64,000 nt of DNA from Hallella bergensis DSM 17361 (lineage in GTDB: Bacteria > Bacteroidota > Bacteroidia > Bacteroidales > Bacteroidaceae). This document shows positions 26,486 to 36,461 of this stretch, in pieces. Under the pieces are notes generated by a model. It was not told where the DNA came from. It saw only the letters and a program-made list of their open reading frames with translations, and did no database searches. The position numbers and the translations under genes were made by a program. Every line of letters starts with the position of its first letter. The stretch's first letter is position 1. Location: contig NZ_GG704780.1 of assembly GCF_000160535.1 (NCBI RefSeq), positions 582,721 through 646,720 on the forward strand, written 5' to 3'.

Positions 26486-28123
26486 TTATTTCGTCACTCT
26501 GAACCAGTCTATGTCGATCCACCCACGGTTGGTGGTACCAGCTGGCTCCTGAGCAACAAACCCTATCTTTGCACCAATCCATTTACCCTCACGCATCGTA
26601 AAGGTATCGCCGACAGACTTGAAGGTCTTCCCATTCATGCTGTAAGCGAAGTTTACCTTGCCATTGTTCACTTTCATTTGGAGATAAATCTCCTCGTGAA
26701 TGGCAAACTGATAGTCGTTCTCGTCCTGTCCGGTTCGGGTGAGCGTGGCCAGGGTCTTCACGGCTTCCTTACCGTTCTTGTCAGCCTTGTTGCATGTTAT
26801 CTGCTGCAACTCAAACTTGTCGCCAACGCGTTTCACGACCAGCGCAGAATAATCCAGCCCCATCATGATAATACCACCATGTTGATTCTCGGCCTTACTG
26901 ATCAGTTTGAGCTTTGTAGTAGCCGTAAAGTTGTCTGCCGGCGTCTTTTGGAGCAAAAGGTTGGGAGTGTTCCATATCGTCTCATCGCTCTTCCAAGTAT
27001 ACAGCCGGAAATATCCCAAGGAGGTAGGCATGCCGTAAGCCTGGTGATAATTGGCATGCCATTGCCATTGCTTTCCCAGCGCGGGAGAATTGAATTCGTC
27101 GCTTTCCACCGGGTTGACTATCACCCTCGAAGCCGATTTGGGCTTTCTATATGTCAGGTATGGCTCACCACAATAGCCCTTCTTGGGCACGCGTCCTATT
27201 ACGGGCCAATTGTCCTTCCACGTCACGGGCTGCAAATGCACCACACGCCCATACACGCCCTTGTCCTGGAAATGCACAAACCAGTCCTCGCCCTGCGCCG
27301 TGTGCACCCATCCACCTTGGTGTGGACCGTTCACGTTGGTAGAGCCTTGGTCCATCACTTTCTTGTATTCGTAGGGGCCATAGGGCGACTTCGACCGCAT
27401 GGCCACCTGGAATCCGGTAGCCACTCCGCCTGCCGGGAACATTATCCAGTACCATCCATCGCGTTTGTAGAACTTGGGGCCTTCGGCCGTGCGATATTCT
27501 GTGCCGTTGCCGTCGAACACAATAACCGGGTCGCCGATGGCCTTTGTGCCCTCCTTATTGAGTTCACGAACGGTGATGACCGATGCAAAACGGTTACGGC
27601 TGTTGGCCCAGCCATTGGCCAGATAGCATCTTCCATCGTCGTCCCAAAGCGGCGTGGTATCAATCATGCCTTTGCCCTCTATCACCAGCACCGGTTCCTC
27701 CCAGTCTCCGGCAGGATCCTTGGTCTTCACCATGAACACGCCGTTGTCGGGATCGCCCCAATAGATGTAATATTCGCCATTGTGATAGCGGATGCAGGGC
27801 GCCCACACACCATTGCCATGAGCGGGTCTTCCCGAAAACAAACTGTCGGGCACCAAGCGTTTCACGCCGTGTCCGACCAACTCCCAGTTCACCAAGTCTT
27901 TGGAGTGAAGAATAGGCAGGCCGGGTATGCAGTTGAACGAACTGGCCGTCATGTAATAGTCGTCGCCGACGGCAATCACGTCGGGGTCGCTGTAATCGGC
28001 ATTAATCACCGGATTGGTATAGGTGCCGTCACCATTATCGGGACTCCACACCTGAGATTTGTATTGGGCAAATGCCACCGCAGGCATTGCCAAGATCAAA
28101 GTTAAAAGTAGTTGTTTTAGCAT
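26486..28123 (-). CDS. GH43-family beta-xylosidase/alpha-L-arabinofuranosidase
   Basis: About 545 residues. The start at 28123 gives a signal peptide (MLKQLLLTLILAMPAVAFAQ); the upstream glycine-rich extension is unlikely. The five-bladed propeller (about 20-320) shows the GH43 triad: base Asp in NADYSDPDVI, the Asp in MIDTTPLWDDDG and acid Glu in RTAEGPKFYKRDGWYW. A C-terminal concanavalin-like beta-sandwich (about 340-540) is typical of xylan-active members. It is co-directional with xylA and xylB, which supports xylo-oligosaccharides as substrate. A weak hairpin (AAGCCT/AGGCTT, 28131-28172) lies between it and xylA and may reduce read-through. Confidence 0.92.
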   Translation of the reverse strand: MLKQLLLTLILAMPAVAFAQYKSQVWSPDNGDGTYTNPVINADYSDPDVIAVGDDYYMTASSFNCIPGLPILHSKDLVNWELVGHGVKRLVPDSLFSGRPAHGNGVWAPCIRYHNGEYYIYWGDPDNGVFMVKTKDPAGDWEEPVLVIEGKGMIDTTPLWDDDGRCYLANGWANSRNRFASVITVRELNKEGTKAIGDPVIVFDGNGTEYRTAEGPKFYKRDGWYWIMFPAGGVATGFQVAMRSKSPYGPYEYKKVMDQGSTNVNGPHQGGWVHTAQGEDWFVHFQDKGVYGRVVHLQPVTWKDNWPVIGRVPKKGYCGEPYLTYRKPKSASRVIVNPVESDEFNSPALGKQWQWHANYHQAYGMPTSLGYFRLYTWKSDETIWNTPNLLLQKTPADNFTATTKLKLISKAENQHGGIIMMGLDYSALVVKRVGDKFELQQITCNKADKNGKEAVKTLATLTRTGQDENDYQFAIHEEIYLQMKVNNGKVNFAYSMNGKTFKSVGDTFTMREGKWIGAKIGFVAQEPAGTTNRGWIDIDWFRVTK

Positions 28124-28185
28124 AAGGGAAAAGCCTCCCCCACCCCCGAACACTCGGTAGCAAGGAAGGCTTGGTTGTGTTATTT

Positions 28186-29505
28186 TTACTTGCAGTAAAG
28201 TGCTACGATCGTCTCGTACAGTTCCTGCTTGCCACTGATCTGCTTGGGCTCACCGGCCTTCTTGGCGTATGCCACGAGGTCTTCCAGACTCATCTTGCCC
28301 TCTTCGAAGCACTTGCCCTCACCGGAGTCGAAACTTGCATAGCGCTCTTTGAGCATGCCCGGCAGCGGACTCTCTTCCATGATAGCGGCAGCATTGAGCA
28401 GCGCGCGTGCCATGGCATCCATACCACTGATGTGGGCAATGAAGATATCCTCCGGATCGGTGGAATTGCGACGCAGTTTGGCATCGAAGTTGGAGCCACC
28501 CGTACCCAGTCCACCGTTGCGGATAACCTGCATCATAGCCTGAGTCAGGTCGAAGTTGTCGATGGGGAACTGGTCGGTATCCCAGCCATTCTGCGCATCG
28601 CCACGGTTGGCATCGATGCTGCCGAGCATGTCATTGTCCACAGCTACAGCCAGCTCGTGCTCAAAGGTGTGACCGGCCAATGTGGCATGGTTCACCTCGA
28701 TATTCACCTTGAAATCCTTGTCCAATCCGTGTGCGCGGAGGAATCCGATCACCGTTTCCGTGTCCACGTCATACTGGTGCTTGGTCGGCTCCATGGGCTT
28801 CGGCTCGATGAGGAACGTACCCTTGAATCCCTTGCCACGAGCATAGTCGCGAGCAGCAGCCAGCATGTTGGCCAAATGATTCTTCTCGCGCTGCATCTGG
28901 GTGTTGAGCAGTGACATATAGCCCTCGCGACCGCCCCAGAACACATAGTTCTCACCGCCGAGCTTGATGGTAGCATCGATGGCATTCTTAATCTGCACGG
29001 CAGCACGAGCCACAACGTCAAAGTTGGGGTTTGTGGCAGCACCATTCATGTAGCGCCTGTGGCTGAACACGTTAGCCGTACCCCAAAGCAGTTTCTTGCT
29101 GGGGTCTGCAGCCATCTTTTCCTTCAGATAGTCGGTAACTGCAGCGAGGTTAGCCTCATATTTATCGATGTCGTCATCGGGATCCACAAGGTCCACATCG
29201 TGGAAGCAGAAATATTCGATACCGAGCTTGCTCATAATCTCAAAGCCGGCATCCACCTTATCCTTGGCACGCTGCACGGCGTCGGCCGAATTGTCCCACC
29301 CATAGTCACGGGTGCCACCGCCAAACTGGTCGCCGCTCGCTGCACCCAGTGTGTGCCACCAAGCCATAGCGAACCTCAACCAGTCCTTCATCTTCTTCCC
29401 CATCACTTCGCGCTCTGGGTCATAATAGTGAAATGCCATGGGGTTTTTACTCTCTGATCCCTCGAACGGAATTTTACCTACCGAGGGGAAATACTCTTTT
29501 GCCAT
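28186..29505 (-). CDS. xylA: xylose isomerase
   Basis: 439 residues, the normal length for class II xylose isomerases. It converts D-xylose to D-xylulose in the cytoplasm with two divalent metals. Diagnostic blocks are [14 protein letters not shown] (catalytic His/Asp), [46 protein letters not shown] and [19 protein letters not shown], which together supply the metal ligands. The start at 29505 ([20 protein letters not shown]) fits the family. It lies 77 bp after xylB and 62 bp before the GH43 gene. No xylose permease is encoded nearby. Confidence 0.98.
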   Translation of the reverse strand: MAKEYFPSVGKIPFEGSESKNPMAFHYYDPEREVMGKKMKDWLRFAMAWWHTLGAASGDQFGGGTRDYGWDNSADAVQRAKDKVDAGFEIMSKLGIEYFCFHDVDLVDPDDDIDKYEANLAAVTDYLKEKMAADPSKKLLWGTANVFSHRRYMNGAATNPNFDVVARAAVQIKNAIDATIKLGGENYVFWGGREGYMSLLNTQMQREKNHLANMLAAARDYARGKGFKGTFLIEPKPMEPTKHQYDVDTETVIGFLRAHGLDKDFKVNIEVNHATLAGHTFEHELAVAVDNDMLGSIDANRGDAQNGWDTDQFPIDNFDLTQAMMQVIRNGGLGTGGSNFDAKLRRNSTDPEDIFIAHISGMDAMARALLNAAAIMEESPLPGMLKERYASFDSGEGKCFEEGKMSLEDLVAYAKKAGEPKQISGKQELYETIVALYCK

Positions 29506-29582
29506 AATCTTAATTGTTTAAGTTATTGATATTATTGTTATCTTATTGATCCTTTTGGAGTGATTGAATTGGAAACAGTGTC

Positions 29583-31088
29583 TCACCGCGGCAACGACAT
29601 CTCATTCTCCAACACGCGTTTCCAGTGTTCATACGCAGCCTTGTAGGCCGATTCCTTCTTGCTGTCAGGCTCCACCACCATTAGTTGCTTCAGGGTGGCA
29701 AAGGCCTCGTCGTGGCTCTTGTAGATGCCACACCCCATACCAGCGCCCTTGGCCGCACCCACAGAACCGTCGGTTTCGTACAGTTCGATGGTTGCACCAC
29801 TGGTCGATGCCAGTGCCTCGCGGAAAGTCTCGCTGAGAAACATGTTGGCCCTGCCCGCATGGATTTTGTGAACGTCCATACCCATTTTCTCCATGATTTC
29901 CATGCCATAGCAGAACGAGAACACGATGCCCTCCTGAGCTGCACGCATGACATGAGCGCGGCTGTGACGATTGAAGTCGAGTCCATGAACCGAGCAACCC
30001 GTTTCCCGATTCTCCAACACGCGTTCGGCACCATTGCCAAACGGTATCACGGCGACACCCTCACTGCCCACGGGTACAGACGCACAGAGGTTGTTCATTT
30101 CCGCATACCCCATATTCTCAGGAGCCACGTTGCGACGCATCCAGGCATTGAGAATACCCGTGCCATTGATGCACAGCAACACGCCCAAGCGTGTCTGCTC
30201 AGGGGTATAGTTCACATGGGCAAAGGTGTTGACACGACTTCTGGGGTCGTATCCCGTTTCACCCAGCACACCATAGACCACACCCGATGTGCCGGCGGTC
30301 GATGCAATTTCTCCCGGATTGAACACGTTGAGGCTAAGGGCATTATTAGGCTGATCTCCGGCACGATAGCTGATGGGCGTACCGGCTTTGAGTCCAAGTT
30401 CCTGGGCTGCTGTTTCGCTCACACGACATTGAACAGCAAAGGTGGGCACCACATCAGACAAAATATCCTTCGACAATCCGAAATAGTCCAATAGGAAGTC
30501 GGCCGGGGCTTTCTTGTCAAAATCATAGAACATCCCCTCGCTCAGTCCACCAATGGTTGTCGTGGCCTCACCACTGAGTTTCAGGGCGATATAGTCGCCC
30601 GGCAACATGACCTTGTGAATCTTTTCATAAATCTGAGGCTCGTTTTCCTTCACCCAAGCCAACTTGGCCGCAGTGAAATTTCCCGGCGAATTGAGCAACT
30701 TGCTCAGGCAGAGGTCATGGCCAAGGTCGTCGAACGCCTGTTCTCCGTAGGGCACCGCACGCGAATCGCACCAAATAATGGCATCGCGCAGAGCCTGTCC
30801 TTGCTTGTCGACACACACCAAACCATGCATCTGATAGGAAATACCGATGGCCTTGATGTCGTCGCCCTTGGCACCCGTATCTGCCATAATCTTCTGCAAG
30901 GCGAGTTTGGCATTGTTCCACCACATATCAGGGTCCTGCTCAGCCCAACCGGCCTTCAAAGCCTTGATGGGTGCCTCGCGTTCGGGGAAAAATGCCGTAG
31001 CAGCCATACCACCGGTCTCGACATCGACCAGAGAGGCCTTCACACTACTCGAACCTACATCGAAACCTAATAGATATTGTCTGTTCAT
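29583..31088 (-). CDS. xylB: xylulokinase
   Basis: About 501 residues from the Met at 31088 (MNRQYLLGFDVGSSSVKASL); a start 24 codons upstream would add a non-conserved leader. It is an FGGY-family kinase that phosphorylates D-xylulose to xylulose 5-phosphate. The N-terminal ATPase fold has the phosphate-1 loop FDVGSSSVKASL, and the C-terminal half has ADQ-type GDQPNNALSLNVF, TAGTSGVVYG and GVAVIPFGNGAERVLENR. It is the first gene of the xylB-xylA-GH43 unit. A -7 box (TATCTTTG, minus, 31148-31155) lies 60 bp upstream, but no matching -33 element is evident. Confidence 0.97.
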   Translation of the reverse strand: MNRQYLLGFDVGSSSVKASLVDVETGGMAATAFFPEREAPIKALKAGWAEQDPDMWWNNAKLALQKIMADTGAKGDDIKAIGISYQMHGLVCVDKQGQALRDAIIWCDSRAVPYGEQAFDDLGHDLCLSKLLNSPGNFTAAKLAWVKENEPQIYEKIHKVMLPGDYIALKLSGEATTTIGGLSEGMFYDFDKKAPADFLLDYFGLSKDILSDVVPTFAVQCRVSETAAQELGLKAGTPISYRAGDQPNNALSLNVFNPGEIASTAGTSGVVYGVLGETGYDPRSRVNTFAHVNYTPEQTRLGVLLCINGTGILNAWMRRNVAPENMGYAEMNNLCASVPVGSEGVAVIPFGNGAERVLENRETGCSVHGLDFNRHSRAHVMRAAQEGIVFSFCYGMEIMEKMGMDVHKIHAGRANMFLSETFREALASTSGATIELYETDGSVGAAKGAGMGCGIYKSHDEAFATLKQLMVVEPDSKKESAYKAAYEHWKRVLENEMSLPR

Positions 31089-31513
31089 ATAATATAGTTT
31101 ATATAGTTTATAGGATATACCTGGTTTTAATAGACTGCTTTCTACAGCAAAGATACACAAAAGTTGTTTAAATCATGCGTCCTTCGGGTGGAAATAACAA
31201 TTGACTACATTTTTTAATAGTAGGCCCGTTGTCATGTTTCACCGTTTCGTTTCATCTCCTGCCTTGAATAGGTCTATTTGCGATGCAAATTTAATAAAAT
31301 ATCTTGCCATCGAGATTTGATAACGTTTCAGAAATGTTCATAAACTTTTCACAACATCAAAAAAAGCGCTGGTTTTGTGGAAATTGTACTGAAGTTTGCG
31401 GATGATGACGAGGAGCATCCTGCAGACACCCATATCGGAAAAAATAGCAGATAGAGAAAATAAAAAAACAAATAAAGTATGATAAACCTGACCTTGAGCA
31501 TACTCAAATACGC
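31089..31513. other. intergenic region between xylB and the DUF1016 remnant
   Basis: It holds the likely xylB promoter (-7 box TATCTTTG on the minus strand, 31148-31155). Nothing else coding or repeated was recognised in the AT-rich remainder. Confidence 0.5.
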
Positions 31514-32097
31514 ATGATAGCCTCTGCAAATGCGGACATGCTTTTCCACTATTGGAAAGTAGGTCACTTCATCCTCTACCTCCAAAAGAAAGAAGGTTGG
31601 GGAAGCAAAGTCATTGGCAACCTCTCCAAGGCGATACGTTCTAAATATCCTGACAAGAAGGGATATTCTCGCAGAAATATCTTCTACATGTGTCAGTTTG
31701 CCAGTGCTTATCCGCTGGAAGTACTGAACAAGATGGCTGAGATTGATGGCTTGCCTAAAACTCCTATCTTAGAGGATATATTGAGCCTGACAAATGAACT
31801 AAATCAAATTGTGCAAGAACCTCTTGCACTAATTCAAGCCACAGATAATCAGCCCAATATAATTACGCAACAACCTGTTGCACAATTAGAAGAAGTCACT
31901 GAAACATTGTCAGCAATCTATCACTGTGACATCAGTAAAATAGAGGGACATCATATGCTCTCTCCAGACTCAATCAACCAATTGGTGTCAGCGACTATCA
32001 ACTAACAAAGGCTATTCCTAATAAACTGAAATCAGCTTTGCCTACGGTTGAAGAAGTGGAGGAAGAATTGACTAAAATAGTAAATCAAGATGAATAA
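31514..32097 (+). pseudogene. DUF1016/YhcG-type PD-(D/E)XK nuclease remnant
   Basis: The open part (31514-32005) encodes a DUF1016 N-terminal domain: FHYWKVGHFILYLQKKEGWG, LSKAIRSKYPDKKGYSRRNI and FYMCQFASAYP. Near 31970 the reading shifts by one frame: the other frame then reads QPIGVSDYQLTKAIPNKLKS and ALPTVEEVEEELTKIVNQDE up to a stop at 32095-32097. That second piece is the extreme C-terminus of the same family. The central PD-(D/E)XK nuclease domain, normally about 150 residues, is absent. The gene has thus lost its catalytic core, and it may also lack its true N-terminus, since homologs begin earlier. Intact members are linked to DNA processing or defense. It is not expected to be functional. 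Confidence 0.8.
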
Positions 32098-32343
32098 GGG
32101 AGTAATATGATTGGATATAAATATAGAGCGTTTTCCAGGAGCCAGATTCTGCCGATGTCAAAATAACATCACAAAAACAGGGTCGTCCCGACTCGTCTTT
32201 CCAGACAAAAATTCGTTCGGATTTGTAAGATCCTCTTATTTCCCGGAACGCAAAAAAAAGAGACCACGATGCGACAAAAGCCTGATCACACCGCGTTAGA
32301 GGTTCGTTCATCAGGCGACAAAGCCTCATCCGTCACCCGATTC

Positions 32344-32380
32344 GGCCTTAACCACACCGCCATGACATATGGAATCGCAG
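32344..32380 (-). repeat. dispersed intergenic element, copy C (core only)
   Basis: On the minus strand this reads CTGCGATTCCATATGTCATG, then GCGGTGTGGTTAAGGCCGA, comparable in order to the cores at 4734-4777, 14380-14413 and 48070-48103. The distal half of the element was not recognised at this copy. Confidence 0.4.
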
Positions 32381-32548
32381 AAGAAACGAAGGTGTTCTTT
32401 TCAGCATTACGGCGCATAGCAAAGCAAGCCGCTTACATACAGCGGTTTACAAAAATGCGTTATTTTGGGCGTGTAGCTCACCATCGGTTTTTGATTTTGA
32501 AATACGCGAATTCTGAGAGACGTTTTGTCCGTATTATTCAATAAATAA

Positions 32549-32587
32549 TCGACCCTCAAAAAGCGACATAGCATTTTTGAGAGTCGA
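32549..32587. terminator. strong inverted repeat, probable bidirectional terminator
   Basis: TCGACCCTCAAAAA (32549-32562) pairs with TTTTTGAGAGTCGA (32574-32587) with one mismatch and an 11-nt loop. The A5/T5 inner stem suits termination in either direction between convergent units. Confidence 0.6.
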
Positions 32588-32856
32588 CTATCCATCTGTT
32601 TCGTGGCTTTGAAAGTATACAAGGAATTGGAGCGTATGTTGAAGTCTCAGAGATTAAGATGAGCATAGACAAGGTGTAGTTTCCTGATTTAGGTTGACTA
32701 CTACTTTTTCATCTCGCTTTCAACTGTTTTGTCAGAGTATAAGCTCTTTCGTTACACTCATATACGTAAAAGAATTTTGGTCCATTCGTATTTTTCGTTG
32801 TAAAAATATCATTCTTAATTGAAAGAACCATGAGTGGCAGCGTTCGGGTCCTAAAT

Positions 32857-34296
32857 TTATTTTACCATACGCTTGACAACACGTCCATCAGAATACTGAA
32901 TAATGTGAAGTCCCTTGTCATGCTTGCTTATCTTTCTACCACACACGTCGAAGTGTACTTTATCTATGTTCGACTCATGGACAGACTGCTTCGCAATTCC
33001 AGAGGTTGTAATGTCAAGGATTTCGTACATTGCACCTAATGCCACTTTTTTTGAGGTAAAAGCATCTTTAAATTTGTCAATCAAGTTTTTTTCTACATAG
33101 ACTTTAAGTTTTACGGCCTTAGGTGTAAATACGTACTGGCCAAACTCAGGCATGGCTGAACCAGTAAACCGCACGATAGAAAGTTTCTTATTGTTTTTGA
33201 ATGCATAATTTCCTATTCCACCAATTGCCCCTTTGAAGTCAACAGTTTGCAACTCGACACAGTCGCTGAATGCCGACTCTCCAATAGAAAGATTAGAGGC
33301 AAGTGAAGTAAATTGCTCAAGTCCAGCATGCTCAAAAGCATATTTGCTTACGTTGGTGAGTCCTTCCGGAAGACAGATATTCTTCAGGTTTTTGGCATAA
33401 GCAAAGGCATACTCGTCTATTTCTCCAACACTTCCAGGTATCTCAAACGAAGTCGCACTGCTGCCTGAAGGATACAGTTGTATTGATATTTTATCGGCAT
33501 CGTAAAGCACTCCATTGCTAGCACAATAATAGTCATTATCTTCTGCCACCGTGTACGCCGTAACAGCAGTATTGTAAAAAGCTTTTTCCTCTATTTCTAA
33601 CAATGATGATGGAAGCTCGGAAAGCGTAGCAAGCGAGGTACAATTCTCGAAAGCTTGTGCGTCAATTTTCTCCAACTGTGATGGAAAAGTCACCGAAGTA
33701 AGTGATTTGCATCCAGCAAAGGCACACTTACTTATTTCCTTGAGCGAGTTGGGAAGTGCAATTGACGCTAATTTGCCACAATCCTTAAAGGCATTCTCCC
33801 TCATGATAGCAACGCTTTGCGGAATGATGCATTCCGTAAGCGAAGTGCAACCGCTGAAAGCGTTTTGCTCAATGCTCTTTGTCGTTGTAGGCAATTTTAG
33901 TGTTATCAGTGCCTGGCATTGGTAGAACATATAGGCACTCACCTCGTCATCATAGGCAGGTGCGTAGTATTTGGTAAACATACCTCTCTTTACCTGATAA
34001 TAATTGCCACCGTTGGCAACAATTTTAGCCCCAGAGAGGTCAAGTGTGGAAAGTTTCCCCTCTGTAGGTTTCCCCTCTATGTCCCTGCCAGCCATCTCGC
34101 GAAGACACAAGATATCGGCACCATTAATACTACCCGATATGGTAAGATCTGTAATGGAGAACTTTTCGGACGAGGTGATTTGTTTTGAAAGTTCACCGGG
34201 CTTTTCAACTTTTACCACTTTCTGTGCATGAGACACACTAAACACCAGTAACAACGCCAAGGTTGTTATGCTTTTTCTAATTGTTGAGATTTGCAT
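32857..34296 (-). CDS. BspA-like leucine-rich-repeat surface protein
   Basis: 479 residues. A signal peptide (ending VFSVSHAQK) leads to about nine LRR_5/BspA-type repeats of about 23 residues, such as LPTTTKSIEQNAFSGCTSLT, IPQSVAIMRENAFKDCGKLA and FPSQLEKIDAQAFENCTSLA. The C-terminal tail (VCGRKISKHDKGLHIIQYSD, then GRVVKRMVK) resembles the short type IX secretion sorting tails of Prevotella surface proteins. BspA-like proteins bind host matrix proteins or other cells. It is last in the ten-gene FecA/SusCD operon, 97 bp from the previous gene, so it could also be partly separate. Confidence 0.85.
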   Translation of the reverse strand: MQISTIRKSITTLALLLVFSVSHAQKVVKVEKPGELSKQITSSEKFSITDLTISGSINGADILCLREMAGRDIEGKPTEGKLSTLDLSGAKIVANGGNYYQVKRGMFTKYYAPAYDDEVSAYMFYQCQALITLKLPTTTKSIEQNAFSGCTSLTECIIPQSVAIMRENAFKDCGKLASIALPNSLKEISKCAFAGCKSLTSVTFPSQLEKIDAQAFENCTSLATLSELPSSLLEIEEKAFYNTAVTAYTVAEDNDYYCASNGVLYDADKISIQLYPSGSSATSFEIPGSVGEIDEYAFAYAKNLKNICLPEGLTNVSKYAFEHAGLEQFTSLASNLSIGESAFSDCVELQTVDFKGAIGGIGNYAFKNNKKLSIVRFTGSAMPEFGQYVFTPKAVKLKVYVEKNLIDKFKDAFTSKKVALGAMYEILDITTSGIAKQSVHESNIDKVHFDVCGRKISKHDKGLHIIQYSDGRVVKRMVK

Positions 34297-34393
34297 GTTG
34301 TATTGTTATATTTAATTAATAATTTGAATACGTCTTTCTATTGCCAACAGTTATATAGGATAGATGGCAAACATATATTGAAAATTAGATATA

Positions 34394-35305
34394 TTATTTT
34401 TTCTCGTAAGGTATTACAAATTTAAATCCACGCCCGGCAAGTACTACATGGTTCGCCCTGACTTCCTGGACGTATAATTTGCACTTGCCCTCTTTTAGAG
34501 AGCTGAACTCGTCTGGATAGCGAAAACCGAGCTCAACATCAACATAGGTACCTTGCTGGGGATTTATGATAGCAGGCGTAATCTTGATGGTTTTCTTGGA
34601 GGCTGTTGGGTTGGCCTCATTAAATATCCATACACCCACACCTTTGCGATGTACCACCAACGTGTTGCGCATCAAAACGCTTAGACTTCTCGACGTGGTG
34701 CTATATACTCCCGACTCATCAGCCTCGCCCTTGCATCGCACTTCTACTTTAATCGTTTTGGTTTGATGATCCTGCCCTGTGATGTGGAGATAAGCGTCGC
34801 CCTCGCAATAGGTATCTATTTCTATGATGTTGGTCTTGGCGTTCCACTTAACCTTCTTCAGAACATGCATAGGGTCTTTCACGCTCATTTGTGCCATGCC
34901 GCCTCCACCATTGACGCTTACTGATCGGCTCTCGTCCCGAGGGAACAATCGTATGACATCCTCGGTAGAGGTAATGTTGGGCACTGTAACATTGATATCC
35001 AACTTGCGACACTCATCGCCCGACCAAACAGAGGCATACGTTTCACCCTCCAATATACCTGTAACACGTAATGTATCTTCGTTGATGCTGACGGTAGCCA
35101 ATTTCGAGTTGTTGACATTGCACTTGTATTTACCAGTCCCACCCTTTAAGATTAATATGCGGGTCGTGTGCGTAAACACATCAATAGATGATAAATTGTT
35201 ATCCCCTATCAATATTTTAGACGGTTCTAAATCCGACTCATTGTGGCAGGCGGTTAACGACATGCCAAATATTATGACTGATAGCCAAATATATATATGC
35301 TTCAT
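34394..35305 (-). CDS. Ig-like (BIG2-type) lipoprotein of unknown function
   Basis: 303 residues with a lipoprotein signal (MKHIYIWLSVIIFGMSLTAC). Residues about 45-110 look like a bacterial Ig-like BIG2 domain (LKGGTGKYKCNVNNSKLATV; LRVTGILEGETYASVWSGDE). A second similar beta domain follows at about 120-190, and the C-terminal 110 residues are beta-rich without a recognised family. The gene follows the jelly-roll/FN3 gene by 10 bp. A surface role in ligand or protein binding is likely from context only. Confidence 0.6.
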   Translation of the reverse strand: MKHIYIWLSVIIFGMSLTACHNESDLEPSKILIGDNNLSSIDVFTHTTRILILKGGTGKYKCNVNNSKLATVSINEDTLRVTGILEGETYASVWSGDECRKLDINVTVPNITSTEDVIRLFPRDESRSVSVNGGGGMAQMSVKDPMHVLKKVKWNAKTNIIEIDTYCEGDAYLHITGQDHQTKTIKVEVRCKGEADESGVYSTTSRSLSVLMRNTLVVHRKGVGVWIFNEANPTASKKTIKITPAIINPQQGTYVDVELGFRYPDEFSSLKEGKCKLYVQEVRANHVVLAGRGFKFVIPYEKK

Positions 35306-35315
35306 GTTGATTAGC

Positions 35316-36419
35316 TTATTTCACATTTAAGTTATATTCCAAGGTCCAAGCCTTGCCATCACTCTCAATGATGTCCACAACCAATATATGTTTACCCGTT
35401 TTGTTGAAATCTAATTTATATCCGTCGACAGGGACGAAGGGAATGCCGTCAAGCGTATATTTAATTTGAGCGTTGACATCATACAAATCGTTGAAAAACA
35501 TTTCTATGCTTCGTGGACAATCACCATAGTTCTTGATTTGATAGATGTAAGGAATGCGATTTTCATCCTCCCTGCCTGTCATCATTAATTCTGTGGTAAT
35601 GTTTTTTTTAGCCACTTTCGACTTCTTTCCGTCAGGCATAATCGTCTGCACGCCTATTTCGTAGGTAGTGTTAGGCTGCAGTTTTTGCAAGATATAGTCG
35701 GTAGTGGTTATTGTAGACACCTGTCTTCCATTGAGCAAAACATTGTATTTGATGCCACTGCCTTGCACAGGATGCCACGACATAAAAATTTCGCGTTGTT
35801 GTGCAGAAACTTTCACATCATAAGGCATCGGTACATCCTCGGTAATAGTACTACTTTTTATTTTCTTAAAAACCACATCGTCAATCAATAGATAGTTATT
35901 GGCATCGGTATTTTCTTCTTTCATTTCAAAATAAAATCCCGCACAATCCACTCCTTGCGGAGCGACAAAATCTATAGTTTTTTGTTTCCATTCAGTAGGG
36001 GAGGCATCTGTGACCATATCCCTTGAAGTTCTCTTTGCAGTCGTTTTAACTTTGCGCTTTTCTTTGCACCATATCACGGTGGAAACACAATTGGCACGCT
36101 GTAACGTCCCTTTATACCAATAGGTAAGGCGATAAGTTGCTCCGCCCTCAATGTTCATATAATAATAGTTATTTGCTCGGTCAGTTATAGATAGCGTATG
36201 CGGGATTGCTACTAACTTGACAGCGTGGCTGCCACTATGCGATTGATTAGATTTTTCAATACTACCCACTGAAAAATACCAACACACAGGTTTCTCATAG
36301 ATACCGGCGGTGCGCCACTCTTCAAACCCACCGTTCAATATCAAGTTGGGATGTGTTTGAGCTGTTACGTCTAACGTACAACATAGGAACGCCAACAATA
36401 ATAGTTTATATAAATTCAT
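35316..36419 (-). CDS. exported protein with jelly-roll and fibronectin type III domains
   Basis: 367 residues. A signal peptide (MNLYKLLLLAFLCCTLDVTA, then Q) is followed by a carbohydrate-binding-like jelly roll (about 25-180), opening with NLILNGGFEEWRTAGIYEKP and containing YRLTYWYKG. An FN3 domain (about 195-280) shows MSWHPVQGSGIKYNVLLNGR and LQPNTTYEIGVQT. The rest is a beta domain. No catalytic motif was found. It may bind glycans or proteins for the SusCD system. It lies 42 bp after the DUF4856-like gene. Confidence 0.7.
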   Translation of the reverse strand: MNLYKLLLLAFLCCTLDVTAQTHPNLILNGGFEEWRTAGIYEKPVCWYFSVGSIEKSNQSHSGSHAVKLVAIPHTLSITDRANNYYYMNIEGGATYRLTYWYKGTLQRANCVSTVIWCKEKRKVKTTAKRTSRDMVTDASPTEWKQKTIDFVAPQGVDCAGFYFEMKEENTDANNYLLIDDVVFKKIKSSTITEDVPMPYDVKVSAQQREIFMSWHPVQGSGIKYNVLLNGRQVSTITTTDYILQKLQPNTTYEIGVQTIMPDGKKSKVAKKNITTELMMTGREDENRIPYIYQIKNYGDCPRSIEMFFNDLYDVNAQIKYTLDGIPFVPVDGYKLDFNKTGKHILVVDIIESDGKAWTLEYNLNVK

Positions 36420-36461
36420 AGTTTCCTTTTTTTCTTTTAAAAGTTATCGCATATATGCTTA

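Larger units (their letters stand above)
32098..32856. other. intergenic region with no credible gene
   Basis: It separates the DUF1016 remnant from the convergent ten-gene operon. It holds one copy of the dispersed element core (32344-32380) and a strong hairpin (32549-32587). Small open frames here have no family features. Confidence 0.5.

Noticed and set aside
26678..28105. 475-residue open frame on the plus strand
   Set aside because: Antisense to GH43, whose catalytic blocks are clear; the plus-strand product shows no family features.
29685..30494. 269-residue open frame on the plus strand
   Set aside because: Antisense shadow of xylB with no recognisable motif.
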